64,000 nucleotides of DNA from Pseudomonas nicosulfuronedens (GCF_005877905.1 NZ_SWDV01000002.1:248001-312000), one strand, 5' to 3'. Shown: positions 39,502 through 50,423, counted from the first letter of the stretch. Made by a program: numbers and translations. The notes: generated from the sequence alone by a model not told the origin.

Positions 39502-42500
39502 GTGATCTCGCGCTTCTTCATCGAACGCCCCGTGTTCGCGATGGTGATTTCCATCGTGATCCTGCTCGCCGGCCTCGTCGCCATGCGCGCGCTGCCCATC
39601 GCCCAGTACCCGGAAATCGTCCCGCCGCAGGTGTCGGTTTCCGCCGCGTACCCCGGCGCCAGCTCCCAGGTGATCGCCGAAACCGTGGCCGCTCCGCTGG
39701 AGCAGGAAATCAACGGCGTCGAAGGCATGATCTACCAGCTGTCGAACTCCGACAGCAGCGGGGCCATGAGCCTGACCGTTTACTTCGAGGTGGGCACCGA
39801 CCCGGACCAGGCCACCATCGACGTCAACAACAAGGTGCAGGCCGCGCTCGCCAAGCTTCCGGAAGAGGTACGCCGGCAGGGCGTGCAGGTGGAGAAAAAA
39901 TCCTCCGACATCCTGCAGGTGGTGACCCTGTTCTCACCGGACAACTCCCGCGACCCGATCTTCATCAGTAACTACGCGCTGATCAACGTGATCGACGACC
40001 TCAAGCGGATCCCCGGGGTTGGTGACGTCAGCCAGTTCGGTTCCAAGGACTACTCCATGCGTATCTGGCTACGGCCGGACAAGCTGGCGCAATACAACAT
40101 GACGCCTTCGGACGTGGCGAGCGCGATCCGCGAGCAGAACTCGCAGTTCGCCGCGGGCAGCTTCGGCCAGCAACCGATGAAGGAGCCGCAGGACTTCACC
40201 TACATGGCGACCGCCCAGGGGCGGTTCACTGATCCGAAGGAATTCGAGAGCATCATCCTGCGCAGTGACCCGACCGGCGCCAGCCTGTTGCTCAAGGACG
40301 TGGCGCGCGTCGAACTCGGGGCCCAGGACTATTCCCTGGTGACCTCGCTGAACGGCCAGCAGAACGCTGCCTTCGGTATCTACCTGCAGCCGGGCGCCAA
40401 CGCACTGGATACCGCCCAGGCCGTGCGCGACCACATGGACGCCATGGCCAAGCGCTTCCCTGAAGGCATCACCTACAAGATTCCCTACGACACCACCATC
40501 TTCGTGCAGGTCTCCATCGAGGAAGTGATCCATACCTTCATCGAGGCGCTGATCCTGGTGATGGTCGTGGTCTTCGTGTTCCTGCAGAGCATCCGCGCCA
40601 CGCTGATCCCGGTGCTGGCGATTCCCGTCTCGCTGGTCGGTACCTTCGCCGGCATGTACCTGATGGGCTTCTCCATCAACCTGCTGTCGCTGTTCGGCAT
40701 GGTGCTGGCCATCGGCATCGTGGTGGACGACGCGATCGTGGTGCTGGAGAACGTCGAGCGGGTGATGCGCACCGAGAAGCTCGGACCCAAGGAGGCGGCG
40801 ATCAAGGCGATGGAGGAGGTGACCGGACCGATCGTCGCCATCGTGCTGGTACTTTGCGCCGTGTTCATCCCCGTCGGGTTCCTCGGCGGCCTGGCCGGGC
40901 AGATGTACAAGCAGTTCGCGATCACCATCGCGGTGTCGGTGGTGATCTCCGGCATCGTGGCCCTGACCTTGTCACCGGCACTCTGCGCGTTGATCCTCAA
41001 GCCTGAACACAAGGAGCCGGCTGCGCCGTTCCGCTGGTTCAACCGCATGTTCGAAAAAGCCACCAACGGCTATGGCGCTGGCGTGCAGTTCTTCCTCAAA
41101 CGGGCGGCGCTGGGGCTGCTGCTGTTCGGCGGCATGATCGCCCTGCTGGTCATCCTGTTCGGCCGGGTCCCCGGCTCGCTGGTGCCCGACGAGGACCAGG
41201 GCTACGTGCTCAACGCCTACTTCCTGCCGCCGGCGGCCTCGCTGACCCGTACCGAGAAGCTCACCAGCGACGTGACCCATCAGTTGATGAAGCACCCGGC
41301 GGTACAGGATGTGGTGACCTTCGCCGGCTTCGACATCCTCACCTTCGGCACCCGCAGCAACGCCGGCGTGTCCTTCGTGCCGCTCAAGGACTGGAAGGAA
41401 CGCACCACCCCCGAGCTGGACGCGCGCAACCTGACCCATGAATTCATGAAGATGGGCGCGGGGCAGGAAGACGGCGTGGTGATGTCCTTCAACCCGCCGC
41501 CGATCACCGGCATGAGTACCACCGGCGGCTTCGAGGCCTATATCCAGGACCGCAGCGGTGGCACCTCCGAGCAGCTGGAAGAGGTAACCATGAAGTTCCT
41601 CGCCGCCGCGGCCAAACGGCCGGAGCTGGCGGGGGTGAACACCACCTTCAACGCCAACGTGCCGCAATACTACATCGACCTGGACCGCACCAAGGCGCGC
41701 TCCCTGGGCGTAGCGATCAATGACGTGTTCACCGCCATGCAGTCCACCTTCGGCAGCTACTACGTCAACGACTTCACGCTCTACGGGCGGACTTGGCAGG
41801 TCACCCTGGAATCGGAGCCGGAGTTCCGCCGCAAACCGGACGACCTGAGCCAGGTCTTCGTGCGTTCCTCCACGGGCGATCTGGTGCCCTTGACCACGCT
41901 GGTGTCGGTCAAACGCATCCTCGGTCCGGACTCCTACGCACGCTTCAACGTCTTCCCGGCGGCCAAGCTGCTTGGCGGTCCGGCGCCGGGTTACAGCTCC
42001 GGCCAGTCCCTGGCGGCAATGCAGGAAGTGGCCAACGAGGTGTTGGGGCAGGACTACACCCTGGCGTGGATCGGCTCGGCCTACCAGGAGCTGGCGACCC
42101 AGGGCTCGGGTAGCACGGCGTTCATCTTCGGCCTGATCCTGGTGTTCCTCATCCTCGCGGCCCAATACGAGCGCTGGACGCTGCCGCTGGCGGTGGTCAC
42201 CGCGGTGCCCTTCGCCGTATTCGGGGCGATCCTGGCGATCTGGCTGCGCGGACTGGATAACGACGTGTACTTCCAGGTCGGCCTGGTGACCCTGATCGGC
42301 CTGGCGGCGAAAAACGCCATCCTGATCATCGAGTTCGCTGTGCTGTGCCGCGAAGAGCAGGGCATGGGCCCGGTCGAGGCCGCGCTGGAAGCGGCCAAGC
42401 TGCGCTTCCGCCCCATCGTGATGACCTCGCTGGCCTTCATCCTGGGTTGCGTGCCACTGGCGATCAGTACCGGCGCCGGTTCCGCCAGCCGTCACTCCAT

Positions 42501-42654
42501 CGGCACCGGGGTGATCGGCGGGATGCTGGCAGCGACCCTGCTGGCGACCTTCCTTATCCCGATGTTCTACATGCTGGTGGAATCGGCCGCCGACAAGCTC
42601 AGTGGTCGCAAGAGCAAGACCAAGCCCGCCACAGAGGGGGCGCACGAGGTCTGA
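39502..42654 (+). CDS. HAE1-family RND multidrug transporter
   Basis: 1050 aa, GTG start. The N-terminal [13 protein letters not shown], large periplasmic loops after helices 1 and 7, and proton-relay Asp pair in [10 protein letters not shown] (near residues 409-410) define a drug/proton antiporter of the AcrB class. The porter-domain sequence ([20 protein letters not shown]) is nearer to the MexF/OqxB branch than to MexB or MexY. No outer-membrane factor gene follows, so it probably borrows OprM or a similar channel. Confidence 0.92.
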   Translation: MISRFFIERPVFAMVISIVILLAGLVAMRALPIAQYPEIVPPQVSVSAAYPGASSQVIAETVAAPLEQEINGVEGMIYQLSNSDSSGAMSLTVYFEVGTDPDQATIDVNNKVQAALAKLPEEVRRQGVQVEKKSSDILQVVTLFSPDNSRDPIFISNYALINVIDDLKRIPGVGDVSQFGSKDYSMRIWLRPDKLAQYNMTPSDVASAIREQNSQFAAGSFGQQPMKEPQDFTYMATAQGRFTDPKEFESIILRSDPTGASLLLKDVARVELGAQDYSLVTSLNGQQNAAFGIYLQPGANALDTAQAVRDHMDAMAKRFPEGITYKIPYDTTIFVQVSIEEVIHTFIEALILVMVVVFVFLQSIRATLIPVLAIPVSLVGTFAGMYLMGFSINLLSLFGMVLAIGIVVDDAIVVLENVERVMRTEKLGPKEAAIKAMEEVTGPIVAIVLVLCAVFIPVGFLGGLAGQMYKQFAITIAVSVVISGIVALTLSPALCALILKPEHKEPAAPFRWFNRMFEKATNGYGAGVQFFLKRAALGLLLFGGMIALLVILFGRVPGSLVPDEDQGYVLNAYFLPPAASLTRTEKLTSDVTHQLMKHPAVQDVVTFAGFDILTFGTRSNAGVSFVPLKDWKERTTPELDARNLTHEFMKMGAGQEDGVVMSFNPPPITGMSTTGGFEAYIQDRSGGTSEQLEEVTMKFLAAAAKRPELAGVNTTFNANVPQYYIDLDRTKARSLGVAINDVFTAMQSTFGSYYVNDFTLYGRTWQVTLESEPEFRRKPDDLSQVFVRSSTGDLVPLTTLVSVKRILGPDSYARFNVFPAAKLLGGPAPGYSSGQSLAAMQEVANEVLGQDYTLAWIGSAYQELATQGSGSTAFIFGLILVFLILAAQYERWTLPLAVVTAVPFAVFGAILAIWLRGLDNDVYFQVGLVTLIGLAAKNAILIIEFAVLCREEQGMGPVEAALEAAKLRFRPIVMTSLAFILGCVPLAISTGAGSASRHSIGTGVIGGMLAATLLATFLIPMFYMLVESAADKLSGRKSKTKPATEGAHEV

Positions 42655-42865
42655 TGTCCTGACAGGTCCGGTCGGCGCGGCCGGGCCTGTCTCTCCCATT
42701 ATTTGGGGAGTTGCTTCGGGGGTTGCTTAGGGAGCTTGCTAATTTTTCGGGCCAAGCCACAATGCAGGGCTTCGCCGCGTCATCCGTGCGCGCCAACAAG
42801 ATATTCACACCGGCCTGCCCGCGGTCTTCGCCGCTCCTCGGCGGACGCGTGTGACCAGGTGATCC

Positions 42866-44041
42866 ATGAACCTCCGCATCCTGCTGATCCTCGGCGCCCT
42901 CAGCGCCTTCGGGCCCATGGCCATCGACTTCTACCTGCCCAGCTTCCCGACGTTGGCGCAGGCCTTTGGCACCGACGTCGAACATATCCAGCTGAGCCTG
43001 TCGGCTTATTTCGCCGGCCTTGCCCTCGGTCAGCTGCTCTACGGTCCGCTGGCCGATCGTGTTGGTCGGCGCATGCCGCTGCTGCTGGGGGTCAGCATCT
43101 TCACCCTGGCGTCCGTCGCCTGCGCCTTCGCGCCGAACCTGGAGTGGCTGATCGGCGCACGCTTCGTCCAGGCGCTGGGCGGTTGCGCGGGGATGGTGAT
43201 CTCGCGGGCAGTGGTGCGTGATCTTTGCGACCCGGTGGCTGCCGCCAAGGCCTTTTCGCAACTGATGCTGGTGATGGGGCTGGCGCCGATCCTGGCACCG
43301 CTGGGCGGCGGGTTGCTGCTCAGCCTGTCGGGCTGGCAGTCGATCTTCTTCTGCCTGACGTTGTTCAGCGCCCTGGCCGGTGGCGCCATCGCGCTGTGGC
43401 TTCCCGAGACCATTCCGGCCGGGCCGCGTGCGCCGCTGCGGGGGGCTCTCGGGCAGTATCGGGCACTGTTCCGCGACCGCTCCTTCCTCACCTACGCGCT
43501 CACCGGCGGCGTGGCCATTGCCGGGATGTTCTCCTATATCGCCGGCTCGCCGTTCATCTTCATCCAGCTCTACGGCGTGCCAGCCGAGCACTACGGCTGG
43601 ATCTTCGGCAGCAACGCCGCGGGCTTCATCCTGATGGCACAGGTCAACGCGCGGCTGCTGCGCTATCGCGGGCCGGGGTTCTGGCTGCGGCGGGCGGTCT
43701 GGGTATATTTCGGTTGTGGCGTGGCGCTGCTGGCGGTGACCCTGGCGAAGCCGACGCAACTCTGGCCGCTGCTGATTCCGTTGTTTGGCTCCATCGCCAG
43801 CCTGGGCTTCCTCATGCCCAATTCGTCAGCCTGCGCCATGGCCAGCCAGGGCCGGCACGCGGGCAGTGCGTCGGCGCTGATGGGCAGCCTGCAGTTCACC
43901 GTCGCGGCGGGTGCTTCGGCGCTGGTTGGGGCCTTGCACGACGGCTCGGCGCTGCCGATGGCCGTAGTCATCACGGTGTGCGGCCTGGTGGCCGCGGTGC
44001 TTGGCTGGCTGAGCGGGCAGATCAGCGAGCGTGCCGCGTGA
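42866..44041 (+). CDS. Bcr/CflA-family MFS drug exporter
   Basis: 391 aa with twelve predicted helices. The start M-N-L-R-I-L-L-I-L-G-A-L-S-A-F-G-P-M-A-I-D-F-Y-L-P and motif A region G-P-L-A-D-R-V-G-R-R are typical of Bcr/CflA transporters, which export bicyclomycin, chloramphenicol or sulfonamides. AGGTGA precedes the ATG. It is 211 bp from the RND gene; that gap shows no terminator or other gene. Confidence 0.9.
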   Translation: MNLRILLILGALSAFGPMAIDFYLPSFPTLAQAFGTDVEHIQLSLSAYFAGLALGQLLYGPLADRVGRRMPLLLGVSIFTLASVACAFAPNLEWLIGARFVQALGGCAGMVISRAVVRDLCDPVAAAKAFSQLMLVMGLAPILAPLGGGLLLSLSGWQSIFFCLTLFSALAGGAIALWLPETIPAGPRAPLRGALGQYRALFRDRSFLTYALTGGVAIAGMFSYIAGSPFIFIQLYGVPAEHYGWIFGSNAAGFILMAQVNARLLRYRGPGFWLRRAVWVYFGCGVALLAVTLAKPTQLWPLLIPLFGSIASLGFLMPNSSACAMASQGRHAGSASALMGSLQFTVAAGASALVGALHDGSALPMAVVITVCGLVAAVLGWLSGQISERAA

Positions 44042-44230
44042 TCAGCCGGCGGCGCGTTGCACCCGTTCGGGTAGCTGGTGCGGTGCCCTCAAGCGGGCTT
44101 CGAGGGTAGCGACGAAACTGCGTGCCTCCCGTTCGCTGCGGAAGCGCACGGCCTGCTGGTCGAGGCAGACTTCCCACGGCTGGTCTTTGCGGAGGCTGGA
44201 CGGACGGACGAGGATGTTCATGGTGCTCAC
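44042..44230 (-). CDS. Small hypothetical protein (62 aa)
   Basis: 62 aa, basic and soluble: M-N-I-L-V-R-P-S-S-L-R-K-D-Q-P-W-E-V-C-L followed by R-F-R-S-E-R-E-A-R-S-F-V-A-T-L-E-A-R-L. The pattern (a beta hairpin, then an amphipathic helix) looks like a DUF2188-like or WGR-like mini domain, but I cannot name a family. Its stop abuts the stop of the convergent MFS gene. The start may be 44230 or the ATG at 44221. Confidence 0.55.
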   Translation of the reverse strand: MSTMNILVRPSSLRKDQPWEVCLDQQAVRFRSEREARSFVATLEARLRAPHQLPERVQRAAG

Positions 44231-44524
44231 CCCTGTGCTGTCAGGTGAAAAGGGACTCTCAGTGTAGTCCTGTCATGTGGCGGTAGCAGGTGCGACCTGT
44301 GGTCGCCGACATGCGGCGTCCAACTGGCTGGAAAGCCTTGCAGCCGCCGTCCCAGAGCGCTGCGCGTGCCGTTGCGCCGCTTCGCTGAAAAATCCTGCAA
44401 AGCTTTGCTGCCGGCTCGCTTGTGGAGCCTGCGGCAGAACTACGACCAAAGGTTGATGGTGGGGTGGCGATCCCCGTCCATACTCGTTGTTCGACCTCGA
44501 TAACAACAATAAGAGGCAGTGACG

Positions 44525-46420
44525 ATGAGTTACCGGCAGTCCCATGACCGCTCCATCACGGAACCCTCCGCTTTCTGGGCCGAACAGGCCGGCCGCGTGG
44601 CCTGGTACCGCGCCCCGCAGGACACCCTGCAAGCCCTGCCCGACGGCAGCCACCGCTGGTTCGCCGATGGCCGACTGAATACCTGCTACCTCGCGCTCGA
44701 CCGGCAGATCGAGCTCGGCCGTGGCAACCAGACCGCTCTGATCTATGACTCCCCCGTGACCAGCACCCAGCAGCGCTTCAGCTACCTGGAGCTGCGCGAT
44801 GAGGTCGCGCGCCTGGCCGGCGCCCTGCGTGCGCTGGGTGTGGAAAAGGGCGACGGGGTGATCATCTACATGCCGATGGTGCCCCAGGCGGCCATGGCCA
44901 TGCTTGCCTGCGCGCGCCTGGGGGCGGTGCACTCGGTGGTCTTCGGCGGCTTCGCGCCCCATGAGCTGGCGCTGCGCATCGACGACGCCCGGCCCAAGCT
45001 GGTGCTCACCGCCTCCTGCGGCCTGGAGTTCGAGCGGGTGATCGAATACAAGCCGTTGGTGGACAAGGCCCTGGAGCTGGCCAGCCACCAGCCGGCCCAT
45101 GTGCTGGTGCTGCAACGCCCCCAGGCAATGGCGGAGCTGAAGGCAGGTCGCGACCTGGACTGGCGCGAGACCCTGGTCCATGCGCAACCGGCTGATCCGG
45201 TGGAAGTGGCCAGCGGCGACCCGCTCTACATCATGTACACCTCCGGCACGACCGGGAAACCCAAGGGCATCGTACGCGACAACGGCGGCCATGCCGTGGC
45301 GCTGAGCTATGCGCTGCCGACCATTTTCGGCCTGCAGCCGGGGGATGTCTGGTGGGGCGTATCCGACGTGGGCTGGGTGGTCGGCCACTCGCTGATCGTC
45401 TACGGACCATTGATGAACGGCTGCACCACGGTGTTCTACGAGGGCAAGCCGGTGCGGACGCCGGACGCCGGCAGCTACTGGCGAGTGATCGAGGAACACA
45501 AGGTCAACAGCCTGTTCTGTGCGCCGACGGCGATCCGTGCGATCCGTAAGGAGGATCCGCAGGGCGAACTGCTCAAGCGCTACGACCTGAGCTCGCTGCG
45601 ACACCTGTTCCTGGCGGGCGAGAAGCTCGACAGCACCACTCAGCACTGGCTGGAAGAACTTACCGACAAGCCGGTGCACGACCACTGGTGGCAGACCGAA
45701 ACCGGCTGGCCGGTGACCGCGCCCTGTACCGGCCTGGGCGACCACGACCTGCGCGGCGGCTCCACCAACCGTGCGGTGCCCGGCTACCACGTGCAGGTGG
45801 TGGACGACGAAGGCCGCCTGCTGGGCCCGAACGAGCAAGGCTCCATCGTCATTGCCTTGCCGCTGCCGCCCGGCTGCGCACAGACGTTGTGGAACGACCA
45901 CGCGCGCTACCTGCAGGCGTACCTGAAGACCTATCCCGGCTACTACCACACCGGTGACGGCGGCTATGTGGACGAGGAGGGCTTCGTCTACATCATGGGG
46001 CGTACCGACGACGTGATTAACGTCTCCGGCCACCGCCTCTCCACCGGTGAGATGGAGGAGTTGCTGGCGCTGCACGAAGCCGTCGCCGAGTGCGCGGTGA
46101 TCGCCGTACAGGACGACCTCAAGGGCCATGTGCCGCTGGGGCTGGTGGTACTCAAGGACGGTGCGCAGGCGACCGAGGCCAACCTGCAGCGCGAGCTGGT
46201 GGCGTTGGTGCGCGAGCGTATCGGCGCGCTGGCCTGCTTCCAGCGGGCGGTGGTGTTGAAGCGCCTGCCCAAGACCCGCTCGGGCAAGATCCTCCGCGCC
46301 GTGCTGCGCAAGATCGCCGACGGTGAGAGCTACGCGCCGCCTTCCACCATCGATGACCCGGCGATCCTCGGCGAAATCGCCGAGCGCCTTGGCCAGGCCG
46401 GCCTGGCCAAGGCGGGCTGA
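44525..46420 (+). CDS. prpE: Propionyl-CoA synthetase PrpE
   Basis: 631 aa acyl-CoA synthetase. The AMP-binding P-loop is Y-T-S-G-T-T-G-K-P-K-G, followed by W-W-Q-T-E-T-G-W-P, the hinge G-R-T-D-D-V-I-N-V-S-G-H-R and the acetylatable Lys in T-R-S-G-K-I-L-R. The N-terminus (S-I-T-E-P-S-A-F-W-A-E-Q-A) aligns with E. coli PrpE, not Acs. It makes propionyl-CoA for PrpC, which lies about 36 kb away, so it has left the operon. The ATG at 44525 follows AGAGG; a strong terminator follows. Confidence 0.88.
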   Translation: MSYRQSHDRSITEPSAFWAEQAGRVAWYRAPQDTLQALPDGSHRWFADGRLNTCYLALDRQIELGRGNQTALIYDSPVTSTQQRFSYLELRDEVARLAGALRALGVEKGDGVIIYMPMVPQAAMAMLACARLGAVHSVVFGGFAPHELALRIDDARPKLVLTASCGLEFERVIEYKPLVDKALELASHQPAHVLVLQRPQAMAELKAGRDLDWRETLVHAQPADPVEVASGDPLYIMYTSGTTGKPKGIVRDNGGHAVALSYALPTIFGLQPGDVWWGVSDVGWVVGHSLIVYGPLMNGCTTVFYEGKPVRTPDAGSYWRVIEEHKVNSLFCAPTAIRAIRKEDPQGELLKRYDLSSLRHLFLAGEKLDSTTQHWLEELTDKPVHDHWWQTETGWPVTAPCTGLGDHDLRGGSTNRAVPGYHVQVVDDEGRLLGPNEQGSIVIALPLPPGCAQTLWNDHARYLQAYLKTYPGYYHTGDGGYVDEEGFVYIMGRTDDVINVSGHRLSTGEMEELLALHEAVAECAVIAVQDDLKGHVPLGLVVLKDGAQATEANLQRELVALVRERIGALACFQRAVVLKRLPKTRSGKILRAVLRKIADGESYAPPSTIDDPAILGEIAERLGQAGLAKAG

Positions 46421-46454
46421 TATCCCACGACGCCGGTGCTGCCGGCGTATTTCC

Positions 46455-46483
46455 AGGGCCGCACTTGTTGCGGCCCTTTTTTA
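46455..46483 (+). terminator. Intrinsic terminator after prpE
   Basis: AGGGCCGCA-N5-TGCGGCCCT followed by TTTTTT: a nine-pair stem with a full T-run. Confidence 0.9.
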
Positions 46484-46587
46484 TCGCCGTGTATCTCCAG
46501 TCATCGCCCAACCTTGGCTCGGCAGGAATAAAGGCCGTTTGCCATCTAACATCATGTCAACTGGCCTTCATTGGACGTATTGCGCCC

Positions 46588-47022
46588 ATGATCAAGCGTG
46601 TTGACCTCGATGACGAGGAGCTGAGGGTGCTGCGTGAGATCACGGCGCCGGCGCCGCGCCGGCCCGTGGTCCTGCTGGTGGACGATGATCGTGCGCTGCT
46701 GGCGCGTACGCGCCGGCTGATCGAGCGGGCCAACCTGCGTTGCCTCACCGCCAGCAGTGGGGCCGTGGCGCTGCGGCGTATTCGTCGCGATGAGGCGGCC
46801 ATCGACCTGCTGGTCAGCGGCCTGGCACTGGAGAGCGGAGGGCCAGGGCTGGCGTTCATCCGCGAGCTGAACCGGGCTGGCACCTTCCTGCCAATCATCG
46901 TACTGTCCGCGCGCATCAATCTGGGGGATGAATTGTCGGAAACACCGTTGAATGTGCTGGGTTTCCTGCCAAAGCCCTTCGACCCTGCCAGCTTTCTCCA
47001 CACGCTCAGCCATAGCCTGTAG
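46588..47022 (+). CDS. Receiver-like protein lacking the phosphoacceptor Asp
   Basis: 144 aa. The receiver fold is clear: acidic pocket V-D-D-D (32-34), switch Ser107 in I-V-L-S-A, and Lys129 in F-L-P-K-P-F. At the beta-3 end the phosphoacceptor position reads D-L-L-V-S-G, with Gly78 where Asp is expected. It therefore cannot be phosphorylated in the normal way and may act by constitutive protein contacts. No output domain or partner kinase is nearby. A short polar N-terminal extension of about 25 aa precedes the fold. Confidence 0.72.
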   Translation: MIKRVDLDDEELRVLREITAPAPRRPVVLLVDDDRALLARTRRLIERANLRCLTASSGAVALRRIRRDEAAIDLLVSGLALESGGPGLAFIRELNRAGTFLPIIVLSARINLGDELSETPLNVLGFLPKPFDPASFLHTLSHSL

Positions 47023-47048
47023 GGGCGGGCCCGGCTCGCACCTACAGG
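47016..47048. repeat. Short REP-like palindrome
   Basis: CCTGTAGGGGCGGGCCCGGC-TCGCA-CCTACAGG. It includes the stop codon of the receiver-like gene and could serve as a weak terminator between it and the convergent protease gene. Confidence 0.5.
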
Positions 47049-47055
47049 TTCAGCC

Positions 47056-47949
47056 TCAGAGCGTCTGAGCCTTGAAGGTGTCACATTTGCCTGGCGAGCC
47101 ACTTTCGAAGCCGATCTTGAACCAGCGCACGCGCTGCTCGGACGAGCCGTGGGTGAAGGAGTCCGGCATCACCGTACCTCGCGCCTGGCGTTGCAGGTGA
47201 TCGTCACCGATGGCCGTGGCGGCGTTCAGCGCCTCGTCCACGTCACCCGGCTCCAGCCAGTTCAGGCGTTGCTGGGCGTGGTTGGCCCAGACCCCGGCGA
47301 AGCAGTCGGCCTGCAACTCCTGACGCACCGAAAGGCCGTTGGCACCTTCCATGCGCGCGCCACGCTGCCGGGCGGCGTTGATCTTGGCGGAGATGCCCAG
47401 CAGGTTCTGCACGTGGTGACCGACTTCGTGGGCGATCACGTAGGCCTGGGCGAAGTCGCCGGCGGCGGAGAACTTCTGCTCCATCTCGCGGAAGAAACCG
47501 AGGTCGAGGTACACGCGGTGGTCGCCCGGGCAGTAGAACGGGCCTACCGCCGAGGAGGCGAAGCCGCATGCGGAGTTCACGCCACCGTTGAACAGGATCA
47601 GCTTGGGCTGCTCGTACTGGGCGTTGCTGCGGGCGAAAATTTCGCCCCAGGTGTCCTCGGTGTCGCCCAGAATCGACTGGACGAACTCCACTTGCGGGTC
47701 GCTGCCGGTGGCTGGTTTGCCCTGCGTCGGCCGACTGGGCGCCTGCTGCGAGACGTCCATCTGGCCGAGCAGCGAGCCGAGGATGGTCATTGGGTCCTGC
47801 CCGGAGAGCAGGCCGATCACCACCACGATGGCCACACCGCCCAGGCTCAGGCCTCGGCCACCGATACGCATGCCTCCGCCACCGCCGCCGCCGGTTTCAT
47901 CGCGGGCATCCACTACGTTGTCGCTGCGTCGTCCTTTGCGCCATTGCAT
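47056..47949 (-). CDS. ypfJ: YpfJ-family neutral zinc metallopeptidase
   Basis: 297 aa. A polar N-terminus with a poly-Gly run (G-G-G-G-G-G-G) precedes one membrane helix (L-G-G-V-A-I-V-V-V-I-G-L-L). The periplasmic domain has the zincin motif H-E-V-G-H-H and the downstream E-L-Q-A-D-C-F-A-G-V-W-A. It also has C-G-F-A-S-S-A-V-G-P-F-Y-C-P. The family is a predicted membrane-anchored metalloprotease of unknown substrate. Monocistronic. Confidence 0.9.
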   Translation of the reverse strand: MQWRKGRRSDNVVDARDETGGGGGGGMRIGGRGLSLGGVAIVVVIGLLSGQDPMTILGSLLGQMDVSQQAPSRPTQGKPATGSDPQVEFVQSILGDTEDTWGEIFARSNAQYEQPKLILFNGGVNSACGFASSAVGPFYCPGDHRVYLDLGFFREMEQKFSAAGDFAQAYVIAHEVGHHVQNLLGISAKINAARQRGARMEGANGLSVRQELQADCFAGVWANHAQQRLNWLEPGDVDEALNAATAIGDDHLQRQARGTVMPDSFTHGSSEQRVRWFKIGFESGSPGKCDTFKAQTL

Positions 47950-48016
47950 GGCGGCATCTCCATCGAACAGGTGGTTTCAGTGTTGTCTCGGGTGGGGCAG
48001 GCCGCCAGCCCGGTCG

Positions 48017-48877
48017 TCAGGCGAAACGGTGCAGCAGCTCGGCGCGGGCCAGCAGTTGCACGTCGCCGCCGACGCGAACCTCATCGTCCTGGCCGACCTG
48101 TACGTCGAGCCGGCTCGGGCGGCCGACAAAGCGGCCCTGGGACAACTGGAACAGCTCGCCACGGCGTGCCTTGCCCAGTTCCACCAGGTAAGCGGCAACA
48201 GGGCCGGCGGCGCTGCCGGTGGCGACGTCCTCGATGACCCCGGCGCCGTCCCAGGTTCGGCCTTCGCGATTATCCACATCCAGCACGAAAACGAAGGCGG
48301 CGTTGAGCTTGGCCAGCTCGGCTGACAGATCCGTGCGCTGGCGCACGCGTCCCAGGGCCTCGCTGCGCACCGGCAGCAGCAGATAGGGCAGGCCGGTGCT
48401 GACCACGGCGGCGGGGTAGTCGGCAAGATCGCTGGTGGTCAGCGAGAAGGCCTCGGCGAACCAGCGGCGCGCGTCGTCATCGAGCACGGTGCCGAAGTCA
48501 GCGGCGCCCTGGTTCATTTCGGCGTGGAAGCCGGTGCCGCGACGGCGTGTGGCCACTTTCACTTCCTTGGCTGGCAGCAACAGTGTCCAGTGTTCCTCTT
48601 CGCCGCGCTGGTGCAGGTGGTGCAAAAGCGCGGCCGCGCCCAGCACCGGGTGGCCGGCGAAGGGCAGTTCCTCATCGACGGTGAAGATGCGCGCCGAGTA
48701 GGTATCCAGGGAGGCGGACGGAAACAGGAAGATCGACTCGAACTGCCGCAGCTCCTGGGTCAGTGCCAGCAGGGTCTGTTCGGGGATGCCGCGGGCATCG
48801 GGGAACACCGCCAGGCCATTGCCGGTGAGCGGTTGGTCGGCGAAGACGTCGAGCTGCCAGTACTGTTGCGCGGACAT
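48017..48877 (-). CDS. PhzF-family isomerase/epimerase-like protein
   Basis: 286 aa. The N-terminus [19 protein letters not shown] matches PhzF (V-D-V-F-t-x-x-p-x-x-G-N-P). Catalytic Glu lies in Q-F-E-S-I-F, and L-P-F-A-G-H-P and [10 protein letters not shown] follow. PhzF homologues isomerise small acids using a DapF-like fold. There is no phenazine operon here, so the substrate is unknown. Its start is 171 bp from divergent alaC. Confidence 0.88.
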   Translation of the reverse strand: MSAQQYWQLDVFADQPLTGNGLAVFPDARGIPEQTLLALTQELRQFESIFLFPSASLDTYSARIFTVDEELPFAGHPVLGAAALLHHLHQRGEEEHWTLLLPAKEVKVATRRRGTGFHAEMNQGAADFGTVLDDDARRWFAEAFSLTTSDLADYPAAVVSTGLPYLLLPVRSEALGRVRQRTDLSAELAKLNAAFVFVLDVDNREGRTWDGAGVIEDVATGSAAGPVAAYLVELGKARRGELFQLSQGRFVGRPSRLDVQVGQDDEVRVGGDVQLLARAELLHRFA

Positions 48878-49048
48878 GGGCCTCCAGATGCCGCCCTTGA
48901 GCGGCTAAAGAAAAACTCGACAGCCAGCCTAGCGAGCTATATGTTCGCCGACAAGAAAGCGCAGGTCACAGCGCCGCGCTTTCCAGGCCACCGCAGTGGC
49001 CGGCGTCGCTCGGACGGTTCCGGGCGCCTACGTTCATCAGAGGACACC

Positions 49049-50266
49049 ATGACTGAACCCCGTTCAGCTCGTCGCTTTGCGCGCATCGATCGCCTGCCCC
49101 CTTACGTCTTCAACATTACCGCCGAACTGAAGATGGCCGCCCGCCGCCGTGGCGAGGACATCATCGACCTGTCCATGGGCAACCCGGACGGGGCCACGCC
49201 GCCGCATATCGTCGAGAAGCTCTGCCAGGTCGCCCAGCGCGAAGACACCCACGGCTACTCCACGTCCCGTGGCATTCCGCGCCTGCGCCGCGCCATCTCG
49301 CACTGGTACCGCGACCGCTACGAGGTCGAGATCGACCCCGAATCCGAAGCCATCGTCACCATCGGCTCCAAGGAAGGCCTGGCACACCTGATGCTCGCCA
49401 CCCTGGACCACGGCGACACTATCCTGGTGCCCAACCCCAGCTACCCGATCCATATCTACGGCGCGGTGATCGCCGGCGCCCAGGTGCGCTCGGTGCCGCT
49501 GGTGCCGGGGATCGACTTCTTCAACGAGCTGGAACGGGCGATCCGTGAATCGATCCCGAAGCCGAAGATGATGATCCTCGGCTTCCCCTCCAACCCCACC
49601 GCGCAGTGCGTGGAGCTGGACTTCTTCGAGCGCGTGGTCGACCTCGCCAAGCGCTACGACGTGCTGGTAGTACACGACCTGGCCTACGCGGACATCACCT
49701 TCGATGGCTGGAAAGCCCCGTCGATCATGCAGGTGCCCGGCGCCAAGGACATCGCGGTGGAGTTCTTCACCCTGTCCAAGAGCTACAACATGGCCGGCTG
49801 GCGGATCGGCTTCATGGTCGGCAACCCGGAGCTGGTCTCGGCCCTGGCGCGGATCAAGAGCTACCACGACTACGGCACCTTCACCCCTTTGCAGGTGGCG
49901 GCCATCGCGGCGCTGGAAGGCGACCAGCAGTGCGTGCGCGACATCGCCGAGCAATACCAGAAACGCCGCGACGTGCTGGTGAAGGGCCTGCACGAAGCCG
50001 GCTGGATGGTGGAGAACCCCAAGGCCTCCATGTACATCTGGGCGAAGATTCCCGAGCCCTATGCGCACCTGGGCTCGCTGGAATTTGCCAAGAAGCTGCT
50101 CAAGGGCGCCAAGGTCTCGGTGTCGCCGGGGGTCGGCTTCGGCGACTATGGCGACGACCACGTGCGCTTCGCCCTGATCGAGAACCGTGACCGTCTGCGC
50201 CAGGCCGTGCGCGGGATCAAGGCAATGTTCCGTGCCGATGGGCTGCTGCCGGCCAAGGCCGAGTGA
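49049..50266 (+). CDS. alaC: Glutamate-pyruvate aminotransferase AlaC
   Basis: 405 aa fold-type I PLP enzyme. The start [19 protein letters not shown] follows E. coli AlaC almost residue for residue. The PLP Lys is in [13 protein letters not shown]. It transaminates pyruvate with glutamate to give alanine. The ATG at 49049 follows AGAGGA. An intrinsic terminator follows the stop. Confidence 0.93.
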   Translation: MTEPRSARRFARIDRLPPYVFNITAELKMAARRRGEDIIDLSMGNPDGATPPHIVEKLCQVAQREDTHGYSTSRGIPRLRRAISHWYRDRYEVEIDPESEAIVTIGSKEGLAHLMLATLDHGDTILVPNPSYPIHIYGAVIAGAQVRSVPLVPGIDFFNELERAIRESIPKPKMMILGFPSNPTAQCVELDFFERVVDLAKRYDVLVVHDLAYADITFDGWKAPSIMQVPGAKDIAVEFFTLSKSYNMAGWRIGFMVGNPELVSALARIKSYHDYGTFTPLQVAAIAALEGDQQCVRDIAEQYQKRRDVLVKGLHEAGWMVENPKASMYIWAKIPEPYAHLGSLEFAKKLLKGAKVSVSPGVGFGDYGDDHVRFALIENRDRLRQAVRGIKAMFRADGLLPAKAE

Positions 50267-50280
50267 AGGCCACATGAATG

Positions 50281-50312
50281 AAAAGGGCGACCTGCTGGTC
50301 GCCCTTTCTTTT
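50281..50312 (+). terminator. Intrinsic terminator after alaC
   Basis: AAAAGGGCGACC-TGCT-GGTCGCCCTTTC followed by TTTTT; an eleven-pair stem with T-run. Confidence 0.9.
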
Positions 50313-50317
50313 TGGAG

Positions 50318-50423
50318 TCCCTCACCCCGTCATGCTCGTGGAGCATTGCCGCGCGGGAACCTGGAGAGTGCCCCGCGCGCCGGAAGCCCCATCCCACCTC
50401 CACCAGCTTTCAGGGGTGAGGGA
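50318..50423. repeat. Inverted-repeat element after alaC
   Basis: TCCCTCACCCC (50318-50328) and GGGGTGAGGGA (50413-50423) bound a GC-rich 106-bp segment without a reading frame. The perfect 11-bp ends suggest a small mobile palindromic element or a large hairpin. No second copy was seen in this window. Confidence 0.5.

Noticed and set aside
50318..50423. MITE with target-site duplication
   Set aside because: The 11-bp ends are perfectly inverted, but no flanking direct repeat or second copy is visible, so only an inverted repeat is reported.
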